Position numbers and translations under genes: made by a program | Part shown: one piece after another, positions 1 through 10,402 of the stretch | Position numbering within the stretch: position 1 is the stretch's first letter | Layout: each line of letters begins with the position of its first letter | Notes under the pieces: model-generated | Database searches by the model: none | Seen by the model: the letters and a program-made list of their open reading frames with translations, nothing else | What the model was told of the DNA's origin: nothing | From: Clavelina lepadiformis | Lineage: Eukaryota; Chordata; Ascidiacea; Aplousobranchia; Clavelinidae | Assembly: GCF_947623445.1 (NCBI RefSeq) | Contig: NC_135242.1 | Span: 2,046,001-2,110,000, forward strand | Length of the DNA: 64,000 nucleotides | Direction of reading: 5' to 3'

Positions 1-69
1 ATCGCGAGGTTCCCGCCTGTGTGATATGAAAGCAACTGCAGGCTATGAGATGTTTTTGAGAAATAATTT

Positions 70-284
70 TCTTAACATCGCTACTCTCGTGATATTATTT
101 GTTGATCTAAGTCGATAAGACGTTCGGCAGAATCTTTTGTATTTTAGACAGTCTTGAACATGAACGTGATACTGTACATGAACGATATACTACTACATAC
201 GAATCACAATGCATAACCAAGAAAGCACATGGCGGTAGCATGGCCAACATAGAAATCTTAACAAGTACTTCATACCTATCAACA
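70..284 (-). mobile_element. Solo LTR, Ty3/gypsy family
   Basis: Reversed copy of the terminal repeat that bounds the gypsy element at 34337-37440. It starts TGTTGATAGG when read on the minus strand. It is flanked by the 5-bp direct repeat AATTT (65-69 and 285-289), the usual size for gypsy integration. No internal retrotransposon sequence adjoins it, so it looks like the product of LTR-LTR recombination. It sits in or beside an intron of the hydrolase gene, in the same direction as that gene. It is more diverged than the two LTRs of the large element, so probably older. Confidence 0.75.
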
Positions 285-456
285 AATTTAAAAACCATGT
301 TACACCAAATTAATGAATCATTTTCAGCTCTACTCACATTATAAAATAATTAAAAATTATTTTAAGCGTCTTTGTTAAATGATATTTGTCCAGTATTTTA
401 ACAAACACCAAATTATTTTTAACAGTTAAATAAAAGAATCACATACTTCTCATTAC

Positions 457-1890
457 CTGCACTGTCTCCAATCAACACTAGTTTGTTCGGGTCGACGTTG
501 AAATTTTCCGAAATCTTCATGAAGTTTAAGGTGACATTGAGGCAATCTTCATATGGAATGGGGAATGGGAACTGTGGGGCGCGACGATATCTTAGATTGA
601 AAATTAACGTTGAACAATACTTATAAAATGAAATCAATGTAAAAGTTGATTTGTCATATTTTTCACCACTTACTCAGGTGAAATCACAACAAATCCTGTT
701 TCCTCGGCAGCCATTGCAAGAAGTTCCATGTATGTCCCTAAACCATAAACAAGATAATTGCACAAAACGAAATTACTAATTAAGAACATTAATTTTTCAC
801 TTAATGCTAATTTCTTTGTCCAGTTGCACTGTATACCGCAACAGCCTGACACATTGAAATATTGCAACAAACCAACAGACATCACATTAACTTACGTAAA
901 CTTCCGAATACCCATCCTCCACCATGGTAAAACACCAATGCAGGACCGGGACTGGTTCGAGATTTAAAAGCTTAAAATATATTTATCATCAAAAATATTG
1001 ATCATGTAATCACGCAAATCATCATCATTCAGTCATTCAAACCGAAACAGAGCTTTCACCTTTCGGAGTTATAATGACAGTGTTGATACCAGAAAGCTCA
1101 ACGTACTCCACAGTTATATCAGGTGGTAGTCCAACAGGAAGCGCAATATCTAGGTTTCCAGGATAAAACCACCATCTATTTTGATATCCTAGCCAGTCTG
1201 TAATGTTAGCCTGTAAAGACAAATTGAAACAGTTAAGTTCAAATGGTATTTTTGCACATTTTGATAAAATTAGTTGTGGGTTAATATATGACATCAACAA
1301 AATATAATGGCGATAAAATTATTACTTGCAGCTTACTGGCAAAGGCCTAACCTTGATCGAAAAGTAGGCCAATGTTGAAAGTAGGGCGTACAAAAATACA
1401 ACATTTTGATAAGATGGCTTTCACTAGAGCCGCAATCATTTGTTTATGTATTAATTAGTGTAAATTAATATTCAAACAACCAGTTTTTGGCTTTCTATTT
1501 GAAAATGGACCAAAAAGAAAAACTTTCGTAACCTTGTTTTATGGAATGTAACCTTGTTTTATGGCATAAGATACAGAAAATAATTGAGCATGTACATGCA
1601 AAATTCAATTAGGTCAGAAGGGTTTCAACATTTCTACTTCAAAATTACATCAATTCGCAGAAGTGGCACCAAACGGCATCCAAAAGTTCGTAACCTACCA
1701 CAGTTTCTGCGGTTGAAAGTATATTAACCAACACTTGGAACTTCCATTGATCAGGAATATCTGCTGGTATGGGCCGATGTGTAATATAACCGAGTAGCAC
1801 AGAGAACAATCCCATAAAAATAGTTATTTTCCCGAAACTCCCCATTGCTGTAAAGATATTACCACGATTTGCTGCAATGGACACAGTCAT
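457..1890 (-). CDS. Arylacetamide deacetylase-like alpha/beta hydrolase, 5' part
   Basis: Family of microsomal serine esterases and lipases (AADAC, hormone-sensitive-lipase class). Minus-strand exons: 1890-1699, 1210-1060, 970-896, 737-674, 590-457; the phases agree at every junction. The N terminus has a signal-anchor helix (GKITIFMGLFSVLLGYI) followed by IPDQWKFQVLVNIL, as in AADAC. Exon 3 ends in the oxyanion motif YHGGGWVFGS. Exon 5 has YRRAPQFPFPIPYED and the nucleophile elbow GDSAG. About 205 residues are visible. The Asp and His parts of the triad must lie in exons left of the window. ATG at 1890 opens exon 1. The exon 2/3 junction was chosen from AAAG|GTGAAA and a phase-compatible acceptor. 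A downstream solo LTR lies in the next intron. The product is likely an ER membrane esterase with the lumenal catalytic domain of its family. Confidence 0.82.
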
Positions 1891-3277
1891 TCTGGTGCTA
1901 GAAGATCATAAAACCCAAAATAACATAGATTGAGTAAGTGCAAAGCTAATGCAACTATAGGTATTATATAAACACGTTTATATGATATAAGTACGTGTTT
2001 ATATAATATCTATGAAAGCAACGCAAAGCGGGGACATGCGGAACGCGTGGATAACAGTATGTTGCTAAAACAGCTGAGTAACAGCGTTTCTCAAGAGCGG
2101 GCTATTTTCTCACAATTTTATTTAAAATATTGTACTGTTTATTTTTTGTTATTTTCTGTGGGGAAATGAAAAATAAAAGGGTAATCATTAAAACGTGATA
2201 TAACATTTTCTACCAGCAAACAATGAGTGGGAAAAGCAGCAAAGCACAAAGTACAAGAATAATACAACCAAATGATACAGGTGTAATTAATTTACATCTA
2301 TTTCATGTTCGATGGTGGCAGGTTTGTGGAATACCTCATGTGGAATTCCTGTTCATGTTGAGAAAAAGGATGCGGAAATTTCGCAGAAACCTTTTCATAT
2401 GTTTGTGTTTGACAACAAATACTGTAAAATTTTACACAAAGTAATTCCCTATTAGTTAAAACGTCTTTATGGTCAAAGTGGCGTTTTACTGTCCTGTGTG
2501 TTGAGGTTATATCCACTGTGTTCATATACTTTATTTTTTTATGTCATTTTATTGCCCATTGAAGTTGTTAGGCTTATTCTGTTAATGGGAAATTATATTA
2601 AGTACTTCATTGTAGCCTGCTTAGTTTGCAAAAAAATACATTAGGTAAAAAACGAGGTAATAACTTTTATAAGGAACCCAAACTGAATTTTTTTCTATCT
2701 CAAACACAATAAATGTTTTTATGCTGTCAGTTAATTTGTTTACTTACATTCGTTATCCAAAAAGAAGAAAGGTTTTATGCCACTTCTAAAATCGTACGAT
2801 AGCCTATAACAAATATTAATTACTTTTGAAGGAGTCTTTAATATAAATATGGGGTGTGCAGACGAACTAATTATATAGATGGATGTTAGGAAGTCGTCAA
2901 AGTTTACTGCAGCTGTTGGAATCCATGAACTTTGGAAAGAAGAAATCCTAAAAGGAGATGTTGAATCTTATAAGACAGAGTATGCAATGTGACATGTTAG
3001 AAACGCAGTAATGGATATTGGCGTTGAAAACGCAACATGTCCAATAAATTTATCCTAAATTAAAGTTAACTTAAGTTGATTTCACAGATTAATTGAAAAT
3101 AATGTAGAGTTTTAACAATAGCAAGTTTGCCAGTAAAAGGTAACGGATTTTTGCAGAAATAGTTAGAAAATCTAATAATTCTCAAAAATTTCTTTAACCT
3201 TGTTAGACACCTAATCTTTGATATAAAAATGGTTCTTCTTTTGTTGCAGATTGACTGTTTATGATCTCCAACCCAAA
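1891..3277. other. Intergenic; inverted repeat and one possible small gene
   Basis: Between the divergent hydrolase and lectin genes. A perfect 16-bp inverted repeat lies at 1962-1977 and 1993-2008 with a 15-nt loop, about 70 bp upstream of the hydrolase start. A plus-strand reading frame starts at ATG 2223 (MSGKSSKAQSTRIIQPNDTG) and meets a possible donor at 2282. A second coding-like stretch runs near 2321-2431 (in part ISQKPFHMFVFDNKYCKIL), and a third at 2880-2990. I could not join these with confident splice sites and do not recognise the protein. The rest shows nothing I can name. Confidence 0.3.
1962..2008. repeat. 16-bp inverted repeat upstream of hydrolase gene
   Basis: Arms TATTATATAAACACGT (1962-1977) and ACGTGTTTATATAATA (1993-2008) are perfect complements with a 15-base spacer. 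One mismatch further out, four more bases pair. It lies 72 bp upstream of the hydrolase ATG, so it could be a paired regulatory site or a hairpin. No function is shown. Confidence 0.7.
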
Positions 3278-4048
3278 ATGACATTGTTTGTTAGGTTGTT
3301 ACTTGCCTGTCTTGTTCTGGTGATCTGTCATGTTCAAGAAAACATCGGCTGTGACTGTGATGACAAGCAATTACGTAAAGGTTTGTATCTACATTGTTGA
3401 TAAGTTTTTTTTATTATCATTTCTCACTATTGAAATTATCGTTTTAAAAGTTTTTCAAGAACTTTCAACTTTTTCAGCTTTTTTGTTTTTATCCGTTTTC
3501 GTAACACAGAACTGATTGCCAGTGAGGATGAGTCATGGTATGTACCATTCAACGGCTACAAGTACAAGTTCACTTCTGGTGGTAAGACTTGGACTTGGGC
3601 TCGGCAAGAATGTGAACGTATGGGAGCGGACCTAGCTTCTGTTGGTATAAGAGATAGAAGTATACGGCAGTAAGTTTAACATGTGTTTTTATCAAACGAA
3701 AAAAATGGAGTTTTAAGTTAGGCCGATATTTTGAAACCCTACAAATAGCCTAAGAAAAGCCTTTTGAGCAGTACTAAAAATTTAGCCTAATACGCGTTCA
3801 TTTGCAGCCGCATCATCAAAGCGTTGGGCATAAAAAATGTCTGGATCGGTCTCCATGACATTGACCGGGAAGGAAAGTTTGTGTGGGTCGACAATGTTCG
3901 AGGCACAACTAACAACATCGGTTGGGATTCGTCTGAACCTAACAGTGCCGCTGGGAATGAAGATTGTGTCACCTTAAGACAAAACGGAAGAACGGCAGAT
4001 TATCCATGCCATGACCATCACGTTGCTGTGTGTGAGAAAAAAATATAA
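3278..4048 (+). CDS. Secreted single-domain C-type lectin (copy 1, intact)
   Basis: A 167-residue secreted protein made of a signal peptide and one C-type lectin domain. Exons: 3278-3380, 3510-3669, 3808-4048. The signal peptide is MTLFVRLLLACLVLVICHV. A short Cys-Asp-Cys segment (GCDCDDKQLRK) follows. The fold then shows SWYVPFNGYKYKF, ARQECERMGADLASV, VWIGLHD and the calcium-site motif EPN, with the C-terminal CEKK cysteine. The family's WND motif is replaced (DYPCHDHHVAVC), so sugar binding through the second half of the calcium site is doubtful. Start: the first ATG, directly before the signal peptide. A likely role is innate recognition in haemolymph or gut (inference from family). A tandem copy follows at 5476. 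Confidence 0.88.
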
Positions 4049-5475
4049 GTCTCCCACATAGACCACAGCATTATATATAAATGTAATCACTGTAGCAATA
4101 CATGTGTACAAGACGTATGTTATTAATAAACCAATCATTTTATGAGCAATCAAGAACAATCGCATGAGGTTATGTCCCCGACAAATAGATTTATGTCTCT
4201 GTGGGTTTTAATTTCTATAATCGCATTCACTTACGGAAGAGAGGTGGGCTAAGTAGAAAAGTGAGAACGAGTCTACCCAAATGTTTATTACAAAAACTAA
4301 AACTACCAGACAGTTTGCTTTGCCTATTAACCTGCTTCAAGATCGATACAATCTATTATTCGTTTGCTTCATTTTTTAGCATTCATCAAAAAACGCATAT
4401 TTATAGAAATGTCAGAGTGCCTTTGTCTTCATATAAGTGTAACCATTCTAATCTTCCAGTAACCTTTTTAAGAACCAAAGACAATATATTGATGGACCAG
4501 TCTTGCTGCTATTGGCAAAATTTCGTCATCACACATTGCTCACGTATCAACATGTTTGCTTACTCATCTCGACTTTGTACAAGTCATAACTTTGATGATT
4601 TTCTTGTTAACCGGGACGGGAAAGTCCTAGTTTGGAAAATTACGTCAATGTGACAAACCTACTACAACTTGTTTGCCTCATGAGTTTTACAATCGAAAGC
4701 AAGATAACAAAATATGTAACAAGCGATAAAAGATAAGTTTTGAACATCGGAAAACACTGTTATAAAAAAACAAGGATGGAGTGAAACAAACATTTAATCA
4801 TAACTGCCACTGATTGAACTAACTTTGCCTCGTCAGCGTAAAGATTTATTTTATTTGCGAAGCTTTCAAAATTTAGGAGATTAACAAAGGTCTTGTACAT
4901 TCGTCGTTTGCAAAGGCGTTTTGCGAAGGCGTTTTCGAATAATCGTATACGACGTGGGATGACCAGATCAAAGCTTGCCTCGTTAAGACAAAAAAATACA
5001 TTTCAAAGTAATCACATCAACGTACGATGGTAATTAATCAACCAACATCTAGAAGAATGTAAGGACCACGGAAAACTATTACTGTTATTACTGTTATTAA
5101 CCAGCCAGAACCACTAACAAGATTGCAGGAGGGACCATGGAAAACTATAAAAGATGACTTTGAGGGGGAGTTTTCAACTGTGTCTGCTGAGATCGCTCAA
5201 TCAGTTAGTTAGACTGCGGAAAGCATATCATGTCATACTGACTTTATTTATTTCAGCATCAGTTCAAAGACTGAGTTATCGAATATATTCGTAGATGTGT
5301 GGAAACCATGTATACCTATTCCTTACTTTTAGAATGGCTTATCATTATAAACTGTAACATTTTAATACTGTAGTTAAAAACTTTCAAATAAAATGATATT
5401 AAATAGACTTACTTGATACAAAAATTTACATTTTAGTTTCCGATTGGAGGTTCTATATTTTCCACTTGATTGACA
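4049..5475. other. Intergenic between lectin copies
   Basis: 3' flank of lectin copy 1. Stretches at about 4500-4650 and 4820-5000 match 17640-17790 and 18170-18320, the 3' flank of lectin copy 2, marking the length of the tandem duplication. A 150-codon open frame (4201-4653) starts only with GTG, has no recognisable motif and is not kept in the second copy, so I do not call it a gene. Confidence 0.5.
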
Positions 5476-6033
5476 ATGTTTGTTAGGTTACTACTGACCT
5501 GTCTTGTGCTGGTCATTTGTCATATTCCAGAAAGCCTCGGTTGTGACTGTGATGACAAACAGTTACGTAAAGGTTTGTATCTCCATTGTTGTTAAGTTTC
5601 TTTATCATTTCTCACCATGAAAATTATCGTTTTAAAGGTTTTTCAAAAACTTTTAACTTTTCAGCTTTTTTGTTTTTGTCCGTTTTCGTTACACAGAACT
5701 GATTGCCAGCGAGGATAAATCATGGCATGTTCCATTCAACGGCTATTAGTACAAGTTTACCGCTGAAAATCCTTGGGCATATGCTCGTGACGAATGTGCG
5801 AACATGAGAGGCGACTTGGCAGCTATTGGTGTTAGAGACATGATCGTTCGGCAGTAAGTTAATCTGTACAACCAAACGTTTCTTAACTTTGATTGTTATG
5901 CTAATATAACTACTGTATATAGAAAAACATTTATGCAATTGAAATAAAGCTTTATTGGTTCTATCCTACACTAAATTTTTTTCCATAGAGAATTACTCTT
6001 AAAAGATATATGAAAGAGTTGAAATAACGAATA

Positions 6034-6836
6034 AGGTACCTGTACCGAATAAGGCCCACCTAACACTTTTTTGAAAATAACTCAAGAACCATAAATGAGA
6101 ATAGACTGAAAAATCGTATTGTATTAGTGAGGGTATATGACTACAACATATTCAAACCACAATAACTGACAACACTTCAAAAAAATTTTATAAAGAAATT
6201 AAAAATTCCAAAAAATGGGCCTTATTAGGAGCATAGGCTCCTAATAAGGCCCACCAATTTTGTGAGTATTTTGATTCAAAACATAGTAATAGACAACATA
6301 TAACATTATTAGAAATTTCACATTTTAAGTTGTACAAACATTTAAAAAGATTCCACTAGGCGCATCAAAGTAATTGCAACAATTTGCCAACTGATGACTG
6401 GAACCACTCTTGAAGTCTGGACATCAATTAGCCAAGCATCTTGTATGGGCCTTATTAGGCGCATGTGGCATCCACGAACAAAACGTCACATTTTTATCAT
6501 CAGAAAAGTTTTAGCAAAAAAAAGTGCATTATCCTTTTCAATACTAAGTTGGTTGTTACATGAAAACTTCAGCCGGCAGACAACAGTTCATTTAACCGGC
6601 CAAATTCTCACTTACTTTTTTTCTAAATTAACAAAACCACCTTAACTGCAAGTATCAAATTTTTGTTGTGCTCTAGCGAATCGGTTGATCACGTGACAAG
6701 GATGAAATCTGGTAAACCATCATGAATTTATGTTAGTTTTTATGTAGGGACAAAATCTTTTATTTATTTGCACGGGTTTGCGAAATATGAGCAATGGGCC
6801 TTATTAGGGACCGGGCCTTATTCGGTACAGGTACCT
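6034..6836. mobile_element. Non-autonomous DNA transposon with inverted ends (mariner-like size, TA flanks)
   Basis: Ends are inverted copies of AGGTACCTGTACCGAATAAG; the paired arm continues into GGCCC. Flanking TA dinucleotides (6032-6033, 6837-6838) fit a TA target duplication. Length is 803 bp with no transposase. Inside, GGGCCTTATTAGG recurs at 6217, 6447 and 6796. The first is followed by its exact complement (6217-6231 with 6238-6252), making a 15-bp hairpin with a 6-base loop. It lies in intron 2 of lectin copy 2. Superfamily assignment to Tc1/mariner rests only on the TA flanks. Confidence 0.7.
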
Positions 6837-6996
6837 TATAAAGAATATGAAAAAAATCTTTTTAATAACTCATGTTGAATTCTAAATATGCTGAATTTTA
6901 ATCATGTTTTAATCTTTAATAACAATTGTACAGTAATATGGCCTCATTTTTAGGCGTATCATCAAAGCAATGGACATATACAGAGTCTGGATCGGT

Positions 6997-7131
6997 AGAT
7001 TCGGGAGATGACTCGTCACTCATGTTAGAATTAATCACCTGTCGAAGCGTAGTACGAGTGCTACTTTGGCAATCGGTGTGTTGATTCGGAAGGGAAGTAT
7101 TTTGTCTAAGCGTCGGTAATGGTGGTGGCAT
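6997..7131 (-). pseudogene. Exon-like coding fragment cut by the insertion junction
   Basis: On the minus strand an open frame reads PPPLPTLRQNTSLPN, then a Ser/Thr-rich stretch, then MSDESSPES, and stops being itself exactly at the junction with lectin sequence. Low-complexity polar composition suggests a cytoplasmic or linker region. I do not recognise it. It may belong with the coding-like stretches at 8640-9128, which run the same way. Confidence 0.3.
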
Positions 7132-7635
7132 TACCCATAAGATTAAACAAAAATATGCGGCGCGAGCGAAAATTTAGCATGAAAGGTTAATTACCTTAAT
7201 TACGATGTGTAACAGGCGATGCGTTGATGCAAAGGAAATAGACAGTTCAAAATAAAAATCGCAGCAGAATGCGCTAAATCAGGGAATAATTATGTAGATG
7301 TGTAAAAATGTTTGGCCACTATGAGCTTAATATATTATATCTTGAGCATGGATTTAATAAAATTTAGTTATTACCAATTAAAGTTAAGTTGTCTGAAAGA
7401 AATCAACGCAAATATAGAAAAATTGTCGCTCACCTCGTGAGATATGCCAAACACCCGCGAGATGTTTCAAATGAACGAAGGCTGGTTGAAGCGATGTTAT
7501 TAAAAGTAGGGGCGAACTAACTGTACTGCAAGACTGAAGACAGTATAAAAAATTATTCAACTGATAACACGAAGAGAGGTTACCAAATGGTGGTTGCTGT
7601 TTTATAACTTACAGTATACACCATACCATGGATAT

Positions 7636-8124
7636 TTAATATATTGCAATCTGACTCTTAAGAACGATTAGAAGGTTGCGAATTCTGTCTAGAAATTCCT
7701 AAACTTCAGTCGAATAGTTTACAAAATTTTTAAACACTGAGAATCTGATTAATATCGCTTTTACTCTTTATTATTACGTCAAACAAACACTAAAAATTAC
7801 AACAATATTATTATTTATATATATAAAAAAGATTTTAAGAACCCATTAGCAATCAATTAAGCGCATCACTCTATATTTCACATTAACTTAAGGAATTATT
7901 CACAGAGTTATTACGATCTATAACTTCTCTTTCATTGAACTTTTAAAACTCTAAACTGAATACTGAAGAACTAATACTAAACTACTAAACTAATAATTAA
8001 TAAAATCATAGCATGCAACGATACATTTATATGCTGAAGGAGATAATAAAGAAACAGAATTTAAACTTGAGGCGCAATGCGTTTATCAATGACAGGAAAT
8101 GATTTGGACTTTTAGACTCGACGT
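7636..8124. repeat. Dispersed repeat, copy A
   Basis: Similar along its length to 55876-56313. Shared blocks include ATTGCAATCTGACTCTTAAG at the left, AATTACAACAATA and GATTTTAAGAACCCA in the middle, and GAGGCGCAATGCGTTT at the right. No reading frame or terminal inverted repeat is seen. The family is unknown to me. Confidence 0.65.
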
Positions 8125-8298
8125 TTTACAGGTCAGGTGATAATTTCAATTTATAAATTTTCAATAAAAGGAAACAAATGTCAATCAACATTGTCTATTT
8201 TTGTGTTAACAATGCTGTTAATACGAGGTCAATCGTGCAGACAATCATTTTTACCAATTAAGTTGTCAATCGCATAGACTAGAGGTTATTTAATTCGG

Positions 8299-8403
8299 CA
8301 AGTTCATAATGCAATGTAAATAGCATGTTTAGAAAATAGTATGACAAGTATGGGGTTATCTTAGTACAATAAGTTCAAAAGTGCAAGGTAAATAGCATGT
8401 TTA
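8299..8403. repeat. Two-copy degenerate tandem repeat
   Basis: AAGTTCATAATGCAATGTAA (8299 on) recurs as AAGTTCAAAAGTGCAAGGTA about 72 bases later, each followed by ATAGCATGTTTA. No gene overlaps it with confidence. Confidence 0.5.
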
Positions 8404-8639
8404 CGGAACTGATTGTCAATCAACTATTCTTCGATAAGTCTGTAATTATACCGAGAACTGAAATCGAACTTACAGCAAGTATGACGTTATGTATTAGCGC
8501 AGTAAATAGCAGAAATATAATTATAACGACACAACTTGGAAGACAATGGAAACAGCGTCTTCCAAAAGTACTAAGATTATCAAAAGTAGAAGGTGGTGGT
8601 TTGTGGTGGAAGTATTATTTTCAAACCGCACAGAACTTT

Positions 8640-9128
8640 TGTGAGTGTCAGCCAATGCTCGCCCATGTGAAAAATCATTCATTTCATCATCATCATCGTC
8701 ATCATCATCATCATCATCATCATATCTTGCTTCATCAACATTTACATTAGGGTTGTTAGCCACATAACCACTACTCTCAGGATATCCTGAATCAAACAAA
8801 TTACGCCTATTTGTACGTAAATTTGAAGGCGTTAAAGTATGTCGTCGACCAATATATTTATGATAGGGGCGAGAAAGAGAATTAAGAATATTGTACTAAG
8901 AATTCATTAATGAAAGAAAATATACAATACATTAAAACAAATAAAATCCATGTACCGAATGTTTGAATGAAGGTTTCTTCCACGGTCCTTAGATGTCCTA
9001 CGATGGTAATTGAGTGTTCCGAGTTTCCTCGATAAATGAAAAGCGTAGTTCCCACCGATGTCGAGGCAATCGACTTGTAATGGAAAATGGGTATATGGCA
9101 CTTGAACTTGAGCGATTAACCCAATCAA
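8640..9128 (-). pseudogene. Coding-like minus-strand stretches of an unrecognised gene
   Basis: Two open stretches look exonic. 9128-8957 follows a CTGTAG acceptor and reads LIAQVQVPYTHFPLQVDCLD, then a basic Ser/Arg-rich end before a possible donor. About 8885-8640 reads KYIGRRHTLTPSNLRTNRRN, then FDSGYPESSGYVANNPNVNV, then an Asp run encoded by the (CAT)n tract, then EMNDFSHGRALADTHKSS. The phases of the two do not match with the splice sites I see, so the gene is broken here or I have misplaced an exon. It could be the cytoplasmic tail of a membrane protein. No family is recognised. Confidence 0.3.
8684..8723. repeat. (CAT)n microsatellite
   Basis: About 40 bases of CAT repeats with one CGT interruption. 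On the minus strand they are in frame as an Asp run in a coding-like stretch. Confidence 0.9.
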
Positions 9129-10402
9129 CTACAGTGAGTACTTGTCGAATTGTTTATTGCGGGTGATGACATATGAATCTCATGAGGTCGTTGTCTGCTT
9201 TTCTCACCCACAGATTTAATTGTTCACCTTGACGGCTTATTGTCTGAAGCCTAGCTTCAATTAGTAGTGATCAATATTATAATGACTTGTTTTCCACTGC
9301 TGTATTATAGGACCAAAGTCCTTGCTACCTTGTAAAGATGACATTACAGTTGTCTATCTTAACACTGAACTTCTTCAAATTGAATTCAACAAAGGTTACA
9401 CAGGAACGACAACTGTATATACTGATTATATTGAAGTTTCTTTGAACAATTACATTTTGACAATACATTGGCACAGCAACAGCATAAAGACATCCATGTT
9501 GGAGCGATGATCTTAGTAGAAAGAATGCATTGAACAGCTGTGCATTACTCACGCAAGATAGGAAGGCACGACATTTATGTCACGACTTAAAACGGAAAAC
9601 AGGAAGTCATCGGCACGCAATGCCATGTATCACTGACGCCATACTTCGCAAAGCAGACGTCCGAAAACAAGAATGCTACACTGTATTCGATCTGTATACT
9701 ATAATATCCCCTTATTATCACAAAAGCATTGTGGGGATAGTGGGGTTAATTGTTTTAAGTTGGCCTAAAGCTAAAGGCTTTAGTCGTTCTTTTAGAACTC
9801 TATTTGACTTTTGACTCCGTTGTTTTTGCTACCTATGATTGTTTCTTTAAGTCAGAAAGTATCAAAAATCCAAATAAAAAATGAGTGAAACCTGAACTTG
9901 CACAAAGGCTAGCTTGGTAACAGGCTCTCAAACGATAAAATCTCATCGACGGATTCAAGTCAACAAAAGACTTTCTTCAGTCCGAGGATAAAGAGTATTA
10001 TACAATACCGTTCCAATAAAACATACAATAACAAAACTGAGGAAGAAAAAAGACAAAAACCTATCACAGAGTTCAGGATCAGGATAAATGGCTCACACAT
10101 GCCTTAAGTATAAAATTTAACCTGAAAGCCTTTTCACAGTTTCCACGTTTGTATGGTCATGCTTCAGTGTGCACTTTCATATGCTTTGACAAATAACCTT
10201 TCAACTTCAATGACTTTTGACAAAAAGAAAATTCATAATGCTTTCATAACTTATAGTAGCCTTGTCCTTGTTGTTTATGCTTCATTCGTCGCTGTTCTTG
10301 CTTTTCTTGATTATTACTGTATTTCATATGTGATTGTTAAGCGCTTAAGAATGATTCCTCTTTTCTGAAATAGCGCTATATAAATGTTATTATTATTTTT
10401 AT
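9129..10402. other. Non-genic; dispersed repeat
   Basis: 9143-9390 is similar to 37536-37690 in the same direction (shared TCGAATTGTTTATTGCG-like start, TTAATTGTTCACCTT, and CTGAAxTTCTTCAA). Nothing else is recognised. Short open frames here show no family motif. Confidence 0.45.

Noticed and set aside
4201-4653. 150-codon open frame on the plus strand
   Set aside because: Starts with GTG, no recognisable motif, and the matching flank of the second lectin copy does not keep the frame.
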